Origin: Guptibacillus hwajinpoensis
GTDB lineage: Bacteria; Bacillota; Bacilli; Bacillales; Bacillaceae_O
Direction: 5' to 3'
Length of the DNA stretch: 64,000 nt
NCBI GenBank assembly: GCA_016841765.1
Contig: JAENYN010000016.1
Coordinates: forward strand, 19,279 to 83,278
The notes below the pieces were generated by a model. That model worked only from the letters and a program-made list of their open reading frames with translations. It was not told the origin of the DNA and did not search any database. Shown here piece after piece: positions 52,299-60,521 of this stretch. Position numbers and translations under genes: made by a program. How positions within the stretch are numbered: position 1 is the stretch's first letter; each line of letters opens with the position of its first letter.

Positions 52299-52894
52299 TG
52301 AAAATAGACCACTCGCTCCCATATGAATACCAGACGGAAGAAAATCAGCTGAAGATCCTTGGCTTTTGGATCTTCCTCGGTGCCGAGATCATGCTGTTCG
52401 GAACCCTTTTCGCCTCATTCTTCACGCTGGCGGATCGGACGGGATCCGGTCCTTCCGGTGCTGAGATTTTCGAAATCACACCGGTCTTGATCGAAACACT
52501 CGTCCTGTTGACGAGCAGCTTCACAATCGGCCTGGCCGTCCATGCCATGCGGATCAACCACAAAAAAGCGGTACTGGCTTTTATGGGCATCACTCTTGCT
52601 CTCGGCCTATCGTTCCTTACGGTGGAAGTCTTTGAATTTTTAACCTATATCCATGAAGGAGCCGCCCTGCAGACAAGTGCATTCACATCCATCCTGCTGA
52701 CCACACTCGGAACACACGGGGCCCATGTAACATTCGGCCTATTCTGGGGACTTGCGATCTTTATGCAGGTGAAAAAGCGGGGCTTGACGCATGAAACCGG
52801 CAATAAAGCGTTCATCTTCTCGCTTTACTGGCACTTTCTTGACGTCGTGTGGATCTTCATCTTCAGCTTCATCTACTTGAAAGGAATGATGTAA
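52298..52894 (+). CDS. qoxC: Quinol oxidase subunit III
   Basis: A 198-residue protein with five membrane helices (LGFWIFLGAEIMLFGTLFASFFTL; TTLGTHGAHVTFGLFWGLAIF; YWHFLDVVWIFIFSFIYL). Non-catalytic subunit III of the aa3 quinol oxidase. It overlaps qoxB (TGATG) and is followed directly by qoxD. Confidence 0.96.
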   Translation: MKIDHSLPYEYQTEENQLKILGFWIFLGAEIMLFGTLFASFFTLADRTGSGPSGAEIFEITPVLIETLVLLTSSFTIGLAVHAMRINHKKAVLAFMGITLALGLSFLTVEVFEFLTYIHEGAALQTSAFTSILLTTLGTHGAHVTFGLFWGLAIFMQVKKRGLTHETGNKAFIFSLYWHFLDVVWIFIFSFIYLKGMM

Positions 52895-53179
52895 ATGATA
52901 AAAGAGTTATTCCCTCTCAAACAAGTGATGGGCTTTGTGTTTTCACTGGTACTGACAGCTGTCGCCCTTGCCGTTTACTTCTTCAATATGCCGTTTGCCA
53001 TCGGCATGACGATCCTGCTGGTGACGGCATTCATCCAGGCCGGGCTGCAGCTCATCGTCTTCATGCATGCCGGTGAAACGGAAGATAAGGGCGCCATCTA
53101 CACAAACATTTATTATGCCCTGATCATCGCGCTTGTCACCGTGTTCGGTACACTTTTGGCGATGGTATGGGATATGTAA
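52895..53179 (+). CDS. qoxD: Quinol oxidase subunit IV
   Basis: A 94-residue protein with three membrane helices (MGFVFSLVLTAVALAVYFF; IGMTILLVTAFIQAGLQLIVFMH; IYYALIIALVTVFGTLLAM). Small subunit IV of the aa3 quinol oxidase. It begins at the base after the qoxC stop, and a terminator follows. Confidence 0.95.
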   Translation: MIKELFPLKQVMGFVFSLVLTAVALAVYFFNMPFAIGMTILLVTAFIQAGLQLIVFMHAGETEDKGAIYTNIYYALIIALVTVFGTLLAMVWDM

Positions 53180-53186
53180 AATAAAG

Positions 53187-53238
53187 AAGGGTTTCGTCGG
53201 GAACGTACTGCATCAGCTGTTCCGGCGAGCCCTTTTTT
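53187..53238 (+). terminator. Terminator of the qox operon
   Basis: AAGGGTTTCGTCGGGAAC / GTTCCGGCGAGCCCTT (imperfect) followed by T6. Confidence 0.8.
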
Positions 53239-53545
53239 ATTTCTTTTTGCTATTTCGTTCAGACGAATAAACCAATCGGAGTGTCGGAGCCGGCACTCTT
53301 TTTTTGGTCTGGATTTCCTCCAGCAAAAAGCCCTTTTCCCTTCTGGCGAGCATCTCTTCTGACGCCACGAAAAAGACTCCCATCAAGAAAATGAAAATGG
53401 ATCCCATTGCAGTCCCTATGCCTATCGGAACGATCACATTGTAATCGCTTACATATATCCCTGTTAAAATAATCATCAATCCGGTTATCAGTATCGTGCT
53501 GCCTGCAACTCTCACAGCACGCAAAATCTTCGTTTTCGGGTCCAT
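53237..53545 (-). CDS. Small membrane protein, 102 aa
   Basis: Two membrane helices (about 13-32, STILITGLMIILTGIYV, and 39-61, VPIGIGTAMGSIFIFLMGVFFV) and a basic tail ending NSKKK. No recognised family. GGGAGGTGG precedes ATG 53545. Convergent with qoxD. Confidence 0.65.
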   Translation of the reverse strand: MDPKTKILRAVRVAGSTILITGLMIILTGIYVSDYNVIVPIGIGTAMGSIFIFLMGVFFVASEEMLARREKGFLLEEIQTKKRVPAPTLRLVYSSERNSKKK

Positions 53546-53639
53546 CTCGCCACCTCCCTTACCCCATATTATGTAAGTTGTTCACCGTTTTGTCAAAATG
53601 TTTTCACAAATTTTACACATTTTAAAGAGGGGTTTAACT

Positions 53640-53800
53640 TTGTGGCCGACGTCGCTCCAATCCTGTGGGATCTTACCTTTCCCGCAAGTCCCGCAGGACG
53701 TTGAATAAGCTTCTTCGAATAGATACCGCGAGAAGAAAATTGATTTTTATTTTCGGGAAGTCTCGCACCTTCCACTCCAATCAACTAGTGAAAAAACCAA
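53640..53800 (-). repeat. Remnant of a Bacillus-type dispersed repeat
   Basis: On the minus strand AGTTGATTGGAGTGGAAGG, TGCGAGACTTCC and later CTGCGGGACTTGCGGGAAAG, GTAAGATCCCACAGG. This matches, as I recall it, a GC-rich interspersed element common in Bacillus genomes, here interrupted by about 60 AT-rich bases. No open frame. It covers most of the 53546-54005 gap. Confidence 0.5.
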
Positions 53801-53827
53801 CTTTAAGGATTAACACAGCCAAAAAAT

Positions 53828-53869
53828 AAGGGACGGTTCTAAGCTGCATCTGCAACAGAACCGTCCCTG
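53828..53869. terminator. Terminator-like hairpin
   Basis: AGGGACGGTTCT / AGAACCGTCCCT with a 16-nt loop; not directly adjacent to a gene end. Confidence 0.55.
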
Positions 53870-54005
53870 TATATTAAAGAAACATGAACATTCAAACAAA
53901 ACCAAAACATAGCTATACCTCTCAACTGTTTCTATTGTAAAAGCGGTAATGATTAGGTTGGATTGGATGACAAACGATATGAGTGCCTTTCTTCAGAGCA
54001 AAACG

Positions 54006-54275
54006 TTACCAGCTTGATTTTTGGACGCCTGGGATCTGGCCTTTATGGGCAAGTTCCCGGAACGCAATGCGGGACATCTTGAACTTGCGCATATACCCGC
54101 GCGGCCTGCCGGTCACTTCGCAGCGGCTTTTCAGCCTTGTCGGGGATGAGTCCCTCGGAAGTTTCTTCAGGGCCTCATAGTCGCCCTTTTCTTTCAGTTC
54201 CCTGCGGAGGTCGGCAAATTTCATGACAAGCTCCTGCCGCTTCTGTTCCTTCACCAATTTGGACTTTTTGGCCAA
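54006..54275 (-). CDS. rpsN: 30S ribosomal protein S14, zinc-independent paralogue
   Basis: An 89-residue S14 (uS14). [41 protein letters not shown] is the family C-terminus. The zinc-binding CxxC...CxxC of the usual Bacillus RpsNA is absent, so this is the C-minus form that replaces it under zinc starvation. The start is TTG 54275 ([14 protein letters not shown]), with GAGGTGA six bases upstream. A Zur-type operator 25 bases upstream supports zinc control. Confidence 0.95.
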   Translation of the reverse strand: MAKKSKLVKEQKRQELVMKFADLRRELKEKGDYEALKKLPRDSSPTRLKSRCEVTGRPRGYMRKFKMSRIAFRELAHKGQIPGVQKSSW

Positions 54276-54300
54276 TTGATTCACCTCTTTATTTTCAAGT

Positions 54301-54322
54301 TAATCGGAATCATTACGTTTTA
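54301..54322 (-). promoter_or_regulatory. Zur-type operator of rpsN
   Basis: AATCGGAATCATTACGTTTT (plus strand) closely fits the Bacillus Zur box (AAATCGTAAT-N-ATTACGATTT pattern) with about two or three mismatches. Confidence 0.75.
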
Positions 54323-54536
54323 CAACTATTCCATTAAACCATATTTTACAGTTTATCGCAATCAACCAGTTCCGATAGCTTCACACCTGGCTTTTCCTGA
54401 CGCCAGAAAACGGAAAGAGCATCGCCCTTCTCCCCGCTTGCGGCAAGTTATGTATTTAACAGGATAGGGTAAAACTTATATAATACTGACTTATTCAATA
54501 CATACATGACAAAAGCTTGGAAGCGAAGTGGATCAC

Positions 54537-55553
54537 ATGGAAATCCAATTAATCGAAGCATATGTACCGAAAAAATACTTTGAAAAAGTGAATGAATCGC
54601 TGCAGGAGTTTCCCCATGAATCCTACTGGGTATCAAATGAAACCGATGATTATACCTTGATCCGGATTCTGGTGAAGTCAACCGAGACGGAAGGCATCCT
54701 TGATTACCTGGAAAACCGGGTCAATGTAATCGACGGATTTAACGTACTGCTTTTCCCAGTGCAGACGTTTCTCACCAGGCAAAACGGTGAAGAGGAAGAG
54801 CCGAAGGAGAAGAAGGAGCCGGAAGAAAAGAACCTGCTGCAGCGCGTAAGCAGGCAGGAGTTGCTGTCCGTCATCCAAAAATCAAGCAAGATTGACATGA
54901 CGTATACATTACTTGTCATTCTGTCAGCGGTGGTGGTGACGGTAGGTTTCCTCCGGGACAGCGAAACGATTGTCATCGGCTCGATGGTGATCGCCCCTTT
55001 GCTCGGCCCCATCATTTCCGTAGCATTTGCCGCCATCCTCGGAAACTACAGGCTTATTTTTCATTCACTCGGAACGTTTGCTTTTGCAATCGGGATCATC
55101 CTCCTGATCTCCATCCTGTTCAGCATGGTATTACCGGTCTCCATCCATACGAATGAATTCACCTCCCGCACACACGTGAACCTGCTTGATATTGTGCTGG
55201 CCTTCGCTTCGGGAACAGCAGGTGCGTTATCGATCCTCCGCAGGCTGCCCGGTTCGCTGGTCGGCGTCATGGTCGCTGCCGCCCTGCTCCCTCCCACCGT
55301 CGTACTCGGAACATCCATCGGTGACGGCATGTGGCGGGAAGCATACGGATCGATGCTTCTCTTGCTGGTTAATGTAACCTCAATTTTGCTCGCTGCCATT
55401 ATTATCTTCTCATTGAGCGGAATCCAGCCGATCAAATGGACGGAAGTGCAGCGGGCCGATACATCAAAGAGACTGTCGATTGTCTTTGTAGGTACCATTG
55501 TATTGCTGTTGGCGGTTGCGATTTTGGTCGGGGAAAAGGTGGATTTGACGTAG
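54537..55553 (+). CDS. DUF389 (TIGR00341-like) membrane protein
   Basis: A 338-residue protein. A soluble N-terminal domain (1-85) and a charged Glu/Lys linker precede about six membrane helices (from about 125). DSETIVIGSMVIAPLLGPIISVAFA and ASGTAGALSILRRLPGSLVGVMVAAALLPPTVVLG are the DUF389 hallmarks. Function unknown. ATG 54537 gives the usual N-terminus MEIQLIEAYVP; a GTG at 54528 is possible. Confidence 0.85.
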   Translation: MEIQLIEAYVPKKYFEKVNESLQEFPHESYWVSNETDDYTLIRILVKSTETEGILDYLENRVNVIDGFNVLLFPVQTFLTRQNGEEEEPKEKKEPEEKNLLQRVSRQELLSVIQKSSKIDMTYTLLVILSAVVVTVGFLRDSETIVIGSMVIAPLLGPIISVAFAAILGNYRLIFHSLGTFAFAIGIILLISILFSMVLPVSIHTNEFTSRTHVNLLDIVLAFASGTAGALSILRRLPGSLVGVMVAAALLPPTVVLGTSIGDGMWREAYGSMLLLLVNVTSILLAAIIIFSLSGIQPIKWTEVQRADTSKRLSIVFVGTIVLLLAVAILVGEKVDLT

Positions 55554-55570
55554 GAGGGGTGTGTGATTGT

Positions 55571-55612
55571 GGTGCCTGACCCCCGGCCTGGTAAAGCGAT
55601 AAAGCGCTCCAG
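55571..55612. repeat. Half copy of the GGTGCC palindrome, copy 16
   Basis: Left arm GGTGCCTGACCCCCGGC is intact; the right arm is lost or diverged (AGCGCTCCAGCCCCTGCC). It lies 17 bases after the DUF389 gene. Confidence 0.75.
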
Positions 55613-55719
55613 CCCCTGCCGCATGCAACATTCGGTCAACCGAAAAAACACAGCCTTAAAAATGTTTTTTACATCCTTCCTTAGGAAACGTTAATAATAA
55701 CAACAAAAGAGGTGATGTC

Positions 55720-56214
55720 GTGAGCATTTTTACAGTAGAAGGAAAAATAGACAAAGCCAAATTGGCCAAATCAATCCTTGTGCCGGTTGTTGGCGGAATG
55801 ATTACCGGCTATACCGCGACCAAAAACGCCAAAAAAGTCTACAGCAAACTCAAAAAACCGGATACTTCCCCTCCATCATGGGTTTTTCCGGTTGTGTGGA
55901 CGAGCTTGTATACGATGATGGGAACAGCTGATTATCGGGTGTCGATGAAAGAGGCACCGACCAAAACTGCGAATGTTCTTTATGATATCCAGCTCGGCCT
56001 GAATTTCCTTTGGTCGTTCCTCTTTTTCAGATGGGGTCTGCGCGGCACCGCTTTTATCGAAATCGCCATGCTTTTATCCATGATCACCCTCACCACCTAT
56101 AAGTACTATCAAAAAGACAAAATGGCCGGCACCTTAATGATCCCTTACGTTCTCTGGGTCGCTTTTGCCCTGCAGCTGAACTACAACATCTGGCAGTTGA
56201 ACAGGCCTTCTTGA
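55720..56214 (+). CDS. tspO: TspO/MBR family protein
   Basis: A 164-residue membrane protein with five helices. KPDTSPPSWVFPVVWTSLYTMMG (the PPxWxFxxVW signature) and WVAFALQLNYNIWQLN identify TspO. These proteins bind porphyrins, haem-related compounds or other hydrophobic ligands. GTG 55720 with AAAGAGGTGATG upstream. A 54-residue relic of a second tspO lies at 58.9 kb, on the other side of the prenyl-synthase-like gene. Confidence 0.92.
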   Translation: MSIFTVEGKIDKAKLAKSILVPVVGGMITGYTATKNAKKVYSKLKKPDTSPPSWVFPVVWTSLYTMMGTADYRVSMKEAPTKTANVLYDIQLGLNFLWSFLFFRWGLRGTAFIEIAMLLSMITLTTYKYYQKDKMAGTLMIPYVLWVAFALQLNYNIWQLNRPS

Positions 56215-56215
56215 A

Positions 56216-56262
56216 GAAAAGCGCAGGCTTCCGTTTTGGAAACCCTGCGCTTTTTCAACTTA
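56216..56262. terminator. Terminator repeat (AAGCGCAGGCTTCC type), copy 1
   Basis: AAAAGCGCAGG, CTTCCGTTTTGGAA, CCTGCGCTTTTTC. Nearly identical hairpins occur at 59.17 and 60.38 kb. Confidence 0.9.
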
Positions 56263-56377
56263 GCCCTCTTATACCTGGGATCCGGAGTGTCCGGCCACTA
56301 TTCATCCGGCTTCTTAATTAAAGGGGACGGTTGTTTTGCTGCCAACCCGAAGCAGAAGACCCGCCCCCGTCCATTCG

Positions 56378-58762
56378 TTAGTAATCGCGGTTTACAATAT
56401 AACTCAACAGCTGCTTCAAAAAGGCGGTATTCCGCGGCACATCCTGCAGCGCTTCCACCGCCAGGCAGTAATGTTCCCACATCTCTTTTCTGGCAGCTTC
56501 CTCCCCCAGGATTGCCGCGAAGGTCGAACTGTGATTTTCAGCATCCTTTCCGACAGGTTTTCCAAGTACAATGACATCGCCTTCGACATCAAGGAGGTCA
56601 TCCTTAATTTGAAACGCAATACCGCTGTGATGGGCGAACCTTTTCAAGGCTTCCATTTCGCTTTCTCCTGCATTGGCGAGAATGGCCGGCATAACCAGGG
56701 AAGCTTCGAATGCGATGCCCGTTTTATAGAAGCTCAGCGTATTCAATTGTTCCAGTGTCAATTGCTTGCCTTTTGCGTTGAGGTCCATCGCCTGGCCCTG
56801 GCACATGAGCCCCGTCACTCGGGCCGAATAATGAATCAAATTCAGGACCGTTTTCGGATCAAACTGGTCCAGGGAAGCCTGTTCTTCAGTTGCCTTCTGG
56901 GTCAGGAAGAGGCCGGTCAATTCTGCAATAGCAGTGTTATGGACACAATGCAGCGTTGGGCGCCCCCTCCGGATGGACGCATCGTCCTGCGCTGGCAAGT
57001 CATCGAAAATCAAAGATGCTGTATGCATATATTCCAAAGACCGGAGCAGCGGCACGATTGCCGTCCGATCCAATCCGTATCCTTCAATGCCCATGACCCA
57101 TGTCATAATCGGCCGCAGCCGCTTGCCGCCGCCTTCAAGACTATAATTCGCCGCTCCAATAATCGGATCTTCCAGCAGCGAAGCATCCTCTGTTTTCCGG
57201 ATGTTCAACATTCTCTCGATCTGATCACGCACCGTTTCCATCGTATGTAAAAAGCCTTCCTGTTCCTTCCGTTCTTTTCTAAATATGGCGAGGATATGGT
57301 CCCGCAGCAATTTATCAAAGAAATCCACACCATCGGCTTTCCGCACCATCTTTTGGATGACTCGATTGAACTCCGGGACTCCCGAAGCGAACAGCTCCAT
57401 CACTTCATTGTATGTATCGGTCCCCACCCGTTTTTTAAATCGCTTAAGGCCGTTTATGGCCCGGTCCAGAATCACCTTGCGCGTCTTCGGGTCAGAGTGG
57501 TACACGTTATGGATCAAATGGGAAATGACCGTCCAGTACAGTTCAAAAGGATTGATGAGGTCGGTCCGCTTATCCCGGTATTTCATATAATAGGTATACG
57601 GTGTCACCGATCCAGCCTCCACGTCATCAAACATATCGGTAAAATCGTCCGCCAGCTGATTGTATATCCCATAGAAGAATGTCCGGCTGTCAAATCCCTT
57701 ATCCTCAGGAACGCCAAGGATCGATCGGGCAATCAACCGGGACGAAGCCGATTTCAAAATGACCGGCACATAAAGCTCCTCATTCGTGTAAGCCCCATTC
57801 GATAAATCCTTCACCCGGTCAACTTCCTGGGCATTAAAAAAGATATAGGCCTGCTCAAGAAAGGCCGCGCTCGCATCCGGCCGCTGATGGGCCCTAATAT
57901 ACTCAAAAGCCTCCCTGAGCTCTGCATGAATATAGCGGACCAGGTGAATGTTATCCCCGGTCCACTCCCCCAATTCCGGTACGGCTCCTGTTGTAAGAGT
58001 GGTTCGTATTATTTTGGAAAATTGCCCTTTTTCCTTTTCAGACAACACATCGGCATCCAGAAGGTCATCAATGAAAGGATACGTCAGCCCATACGAGAAC
58101 CCAAGCCTGACCGCTTCATCAAGCTGCCGTGAACGCTTTTCCGGCGAAATCCCCTCGCCTTCGTCCATCTCTTCAAGTACATGCATTAACACACCGGCAA
58201 TGATCTTTATCAGCTTCCGCTTGGCCTGGTCTGCATCCATCCCCTCTGGAATGTTGTCCGATACCGTTTTCAGTTTATTGACCACCCAGATCATGGCTGA
58301 TTCAATGCCTTCTTTCTGAGCCTCGCGGTACAACCCGGCCATGCTGAAAATCTCAATTTTATTAGCCTCCGCCGAAATCGAATGCATTAGGTAATCTTTC
58401 AAACTATCAACAATACGCTGAATCCTGTTCTGCGTTTTGGGCGAGTCAAGGGCTTTTCCGAGGTCGCGCATGTAAATATAGGAGATGCTGCGATCCAGAT
58501 AATGACCGAGCTTACCTTTGTGATTGAGCCATTTAAGATAACTGTAAAAGCCGCGGGAATCCGGGGTTCCCTTCCCGCGCGAGAAAAGAGATAGAAAAGG
58601 AGGATGGATACGGTCCTGTTTCCACGATTGGAAATCATGTGTCAGGAGGGGGATCCAGGTCTTTTCCCTGATCTGTTTGTGGAGTGTATGAAAATATTGA
58701 ACAGCCTTTTGCTCGGCCATGTGGCAGGATTCATCGGTGCTTTTCCGCAGTTGTTCATTCAT
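56378..58762 (-). CDS. Double prenyl-synthase/terpene-synthase-like protein, 794 aa
   Basis: An unusually long isoprenoid enzyme. The C-terminal part (about 500-794) is a canonical trans-prenyltransferase: GGGKRLRP, IFDDLPAQDD (first Asp-rich motif, about 582) and FQIKDDLLD (second motif, about 717), of the short-chain (FPP-like) type. The first 480 residues are also helical and contain YPFIDDLLDAD (about 230) and QLADDFTDMFDD (about 369), Asp-rich motifs like those of class I isoprenoid synthases. This suggests a fusion making a prenyl diphosphate and then modifying it. ATG 58762 is chosen: AGAGGG abuts the alternative ATG 58771. Confidence 0.8.
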   Translation of the reverse strand: MNEQLRKSTDESCHMAEQKAVQYFHTLHKQIREKTWIPLLTHDFQSWKQDRIHPPFLSLFSRGKGTPDSRGFYSYLKWLNHKGKLGHYLDRSISYIYMRDLGKALDSPKTQNRIQRIVDSLKDYLMHSISAEANKIEIFSMAGLYREAQKEGIESAMIWVVNKLKTVSDNIPEGMDADQAKRKLIKIIAGVLMHVLEEMDEGEGISPEKRSRQLDEAVRLGFSYGLTYPFIDDLLDADVLSEKEKGQFSKIIRTTLTTGAVPELGEWTGDNIHLVRYIHAELREAFEYIRAHQRPDASAAFLEQAYIFFNAQEVDRVKDLSNGAYTNEELYVPVILKSASSRLIARSILGVPEDKGFDSRTFFYGIYNQLADDFTDMFDDVEAGSVTPYTYYMKYRDKRTDLINPFELYWTVISHLIHNVYHSDPKTRKVILDRAINGLKRFKKRVGTDTYNEVMELFASGVPEFNRVIQKMVRKADGVDFFDKLLRDHILAIFRKERKEQEGFLHTMETVRDQIERMLNIRKTEDASLLEDPIIGAANYSLEGGGKRLRPIMTWVMGIEGYGLDRTAIVPLLRSLEYMHTASLIFDDLPAQDDASIRRGRPTLHCVHNTAIAELTGLFLTQKATEEQASLDQFDPKTVLNLIHYSARVTGLMCQGQAMDLNAKGKQLTLEQLNTLSFYKTGIAFEASLVMPAILANAGESEMEALKRFAHHSGIAFQIKDDLLDVEGDVIVLGKPVGKDAENHSSTFAAILGEEAARKEMWEHYCLAVEALQDVPRNTAFLKQLLSYIVNRDY

Positions 58763-58872
58763 ATTGGACATCCCTCTGCATATGTTTTCTTCTAAACATC
58801 GTTTCTATAACATTACAATACCATCTTTGTCACCTTAAAAAGATGTCAACTGCCTACATTTTTTATTTCTAA

Positions 58873-59166
58873 GGCTTTTGGAAAGCTCCGAATAACCGGT
58901 TTTCCCCATTTGCACTAGATGACGTTCAACTGGATCTTCTCCATAAAGGGCTTAATTATCTTCAGCCCTTCCCTTTTTTCAGCTGGCAGCTATTCAAACT
59001 GGCCCTGGCCGCTATCACTGTGCTCCAGCCCGCAACCACCCTCACCACCTGCAACTACTTTAAGAACGACAAAACCGCCGCCGGCTTAATGGTCCGTTAC
59101 ATTCTGCTGGTCGCCTCAGCATTTCATCTAAACGATAAGACATGTAAGTTTCACAGATCATATTAA
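58873..59166 (+). pseudogene. tspO remnant (C-terminal half)
   Basis: An open frame without start codon aligns with TspO residues of about 75-164. LDDVQL...GLNYLQPFPFFSW matches LYDIQLGLNFLWSFLFFRW. TTLTTCNYFKNDKTAAGLMV matches ITLTTYKYYQKDKMAGTLMI. RYILLVASAFHLN matches PYVLWVAFALQLN. The stop is at the same position. The N-terminal half with the PPxW signature is gone. The TspO terminator is also duplicated behind it. Confidence 0.85.
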
Positions 59167-59206
59167 AAGCACAGGCTTCCGTTTTGGAAACCTGCGCTTT
59201 TTCATT
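59165..59206. terminator. Terminator repeat (AAGCGCAGGCTTCC type), copy 2
   Basis: AAAAGCACAGG, CTTCCGTTTTGGAA, ACCTGCGCTTTTTC; also ends the convergent Hbd gene. Confidence 0.85.
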
Positions 59207-59214
59207 TTGCTCAC

Positions 59215-60111
59215 TTATTTCAAGAAATCTTCATCCTCATAGGCAGGGTTCGGATACGTGTAGAACCCTTCCCCTGTCGCAACTCCGAGTTTTCCTTTAT
59301 CGATATATTCCTTTTTTAAATAAGCAGCCATCTTCGCATGCTCCTCACTTCCGGTTGCTTCCGCTTTCGCATTCGAGATGTTATAAGCTGTCGTGATGCC
59401 GACGATATCCAAAATGGCAAACGGCCCTTTCGGCGCCCCGGTGGCGATCATCCATGTTTTGTCGATCGTTTGCGGATCGGACACTTCATTCACCAGCAGC
59501 TTCTGGCCGGCTTCCAGGAAGGGCACTAACAGCGAATTCAAGATGTAGCCCGGCTGTTCTTTGTACAATGGCAGGGCAACCATCCCGATTGCTTCGGCAA
59601 ATTCCATCACCTCATCAAACACGTTTTTATCCGTCCCCGGATGCCCCATCACTTCTGCGGTATTGTTCATCCATATCTGGTTGGCGAAGTGCAGCGCGAG
59701 GAATTTTTCCGGCCGTCCTGTCGCTTCGGCAAACTGGCTCGGAAGCATCGTGGACGAATTCGATGCGAATATCGTCTTTTCTGGTGCAGCTTTACCCAAC
59801 TTCCCGTAGAATTCCGTTTTGATCTTCGCCACTTCCGGAACGGCTTCAATCACAAGATCGGCGTTCGATACCGCCTCCGCCAAATCAGAATAAAACGATA
59901 TCCGGTTATATGCCTTGTCCAGTTCTTCATCAGATGCTCCCAGATTTTCCTTATAATGCGGCTTCAGCTTCCGGATTCTATCCTTAGCTTTTTCTATCGC
60001 TTCATCATTAATATCATATACCGAAACATCGAACCCTTTAAAAGCCGTTTGAAACGCAATCTGGCTTCCCAAAACCCCGCTTCCGGCAACTGTGATGTTT
60101 TTATAATCCAT
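59215..60111 (-). CDS. 3-hydroxyacyl-CoA dehydrogenase
   Basis: A 298-residue NAD-dependent enzyme of the 3-hydroxybutyryl/3-hydroxyacyl-CoA dehydrogenase family. GSGVLGSQIAFQTAFKGFDV (Rossmann loop), SNADLVIEAVPE, FASNSSTM and LHFANQIWMNNTAEVM (catalytic His-Glu region) and KGPFAILDIVG are present. It oxidises L-3-hydroxyacyl-CoA to 3-ketoacyl-CoA in fatty acid or butanoate metabolism. GGAGGATAT precedes ATG 60111. Monocistronic. A fragment of a second copy of its tail lies at 60.43 kb. Confidence 0.92.
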   Translation of the reverse strand: MDYKNITVAGSGVLGSQIAFQTAFKGFDVSVYDINDEAIEKAKDRIRKLKPHYKENLGASDEELDKAYNRISFYSDLAEAVSNADLVIEAVPEVAKIKTEFYGKLGKAAPEKTIFASNSSTMLPSQFAEATGRPEKFLALHFANQIWMNNTAEVMGHPGTDKNVFDEVMEFAEAIGMVALPLYKEQPGYILNSLLVPFLEAGQKLLVNEVSDPQTIDKTWMIATGAPKGPFAILDIVGITTAYNISNAKAEATGSEEHAKMAAYLKKEYIDKGKLGVATGEGFYTYPNPAYEDEDFLK

Positions 60112-60225
60112 AGGAATATCCTCCTTAAACTTTTCTGGAATAATATCTTCCTGCCATTACTTTTCCTCGATTTCCAGCGGCATAAACTTACAGGCATGCA
60201 AGTCAGCCGGCAGAAATGCACAGGT

Positions 60226-60243
60226 GACAGGTATCGACCTGTC
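60226..60243. promoter_or_regulatory. 18-bp palindrome upstream of the dehydrogenase gene
   Basis: GACAGGTATCGACCTGTC, arms GACAGGT/ACCTGTC around ATCG. Possible operator; regulator unknown. Confidence 0.35.
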
Positions 60244-60272
60244 GACCCGGCACCTGCCAACCATATAAAGAA

Positions 60273-60381
60273 GACTCGCCGAATGACGAGCCTTTAGGCG
60301 AAGACAGAGGCGTAGCTGCCATTTAAAGTTGGCTGCTGGTGTCGACTTGCTCCATTGCTGATAATTTCTATATGTAAAAAA
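60273..60381 (+). repeat. GAAGRYAGAGGCG repeat family, copy D
   Basis: ACTCGCCGAATGACGAG, CCTTTAGGCGAAGACAGAGG, CGTAGCTGCC, then TCCATTGCTGATAATTTC and an A-run that leads into terminator copy 3. Confidence 0.65.
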
Positions 60382-60412
60382 AAGCACAGTCTTCCGTTTT
60401 GGAAACTTGCGC
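60377..60412. terminator. Terminator repeat (AAGCGCAGGCTTCC type), copy 3
   Basis: AAAAGCACAG, TCTTCCGTTTTGGAA, ACTTGCGCTC. Slightly decayed: the closing stem has a mismatch and the T-run is lost. Confidence 0.75.
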
Positions 60413-60417
60413 TCTCA

Positions 60418-60455
60418 CTTATTCCAAGAAGTTTTCGTCCTCTATGTCGGTTGAT
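60418..60455 (-). pseudogene. Remnant of a second 3-hydroxyacyl-CoA dehydrogenase tail
   Basis: The minus strand reads DIEDENFLE-stop, matching the end YEDEDFLK-stop of the dehydrogenase at 59.2 kb, and is followed by the same terminator hairpin in the same spacing. Too short for function. Confidence 0.6.
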
Positions 60456-60521
60456 CAGGCATCTTACTTTGTTGTAAGAGAGATAATTACTGTGACTGTT
60501 ACAAGGTTAATTTGTGTATTC

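Noticed and set aside
2195..55612. Treating the GGTGCC palindromes as a CRISPR or as coding sequence (VPDPRRVKAPGVRHP-type peptides).
   Set aside because: Copies are kilobases apart with no spacers, and the peptide arises in any frame reading through the repeat. Only the Staygreen case joins a real gene.
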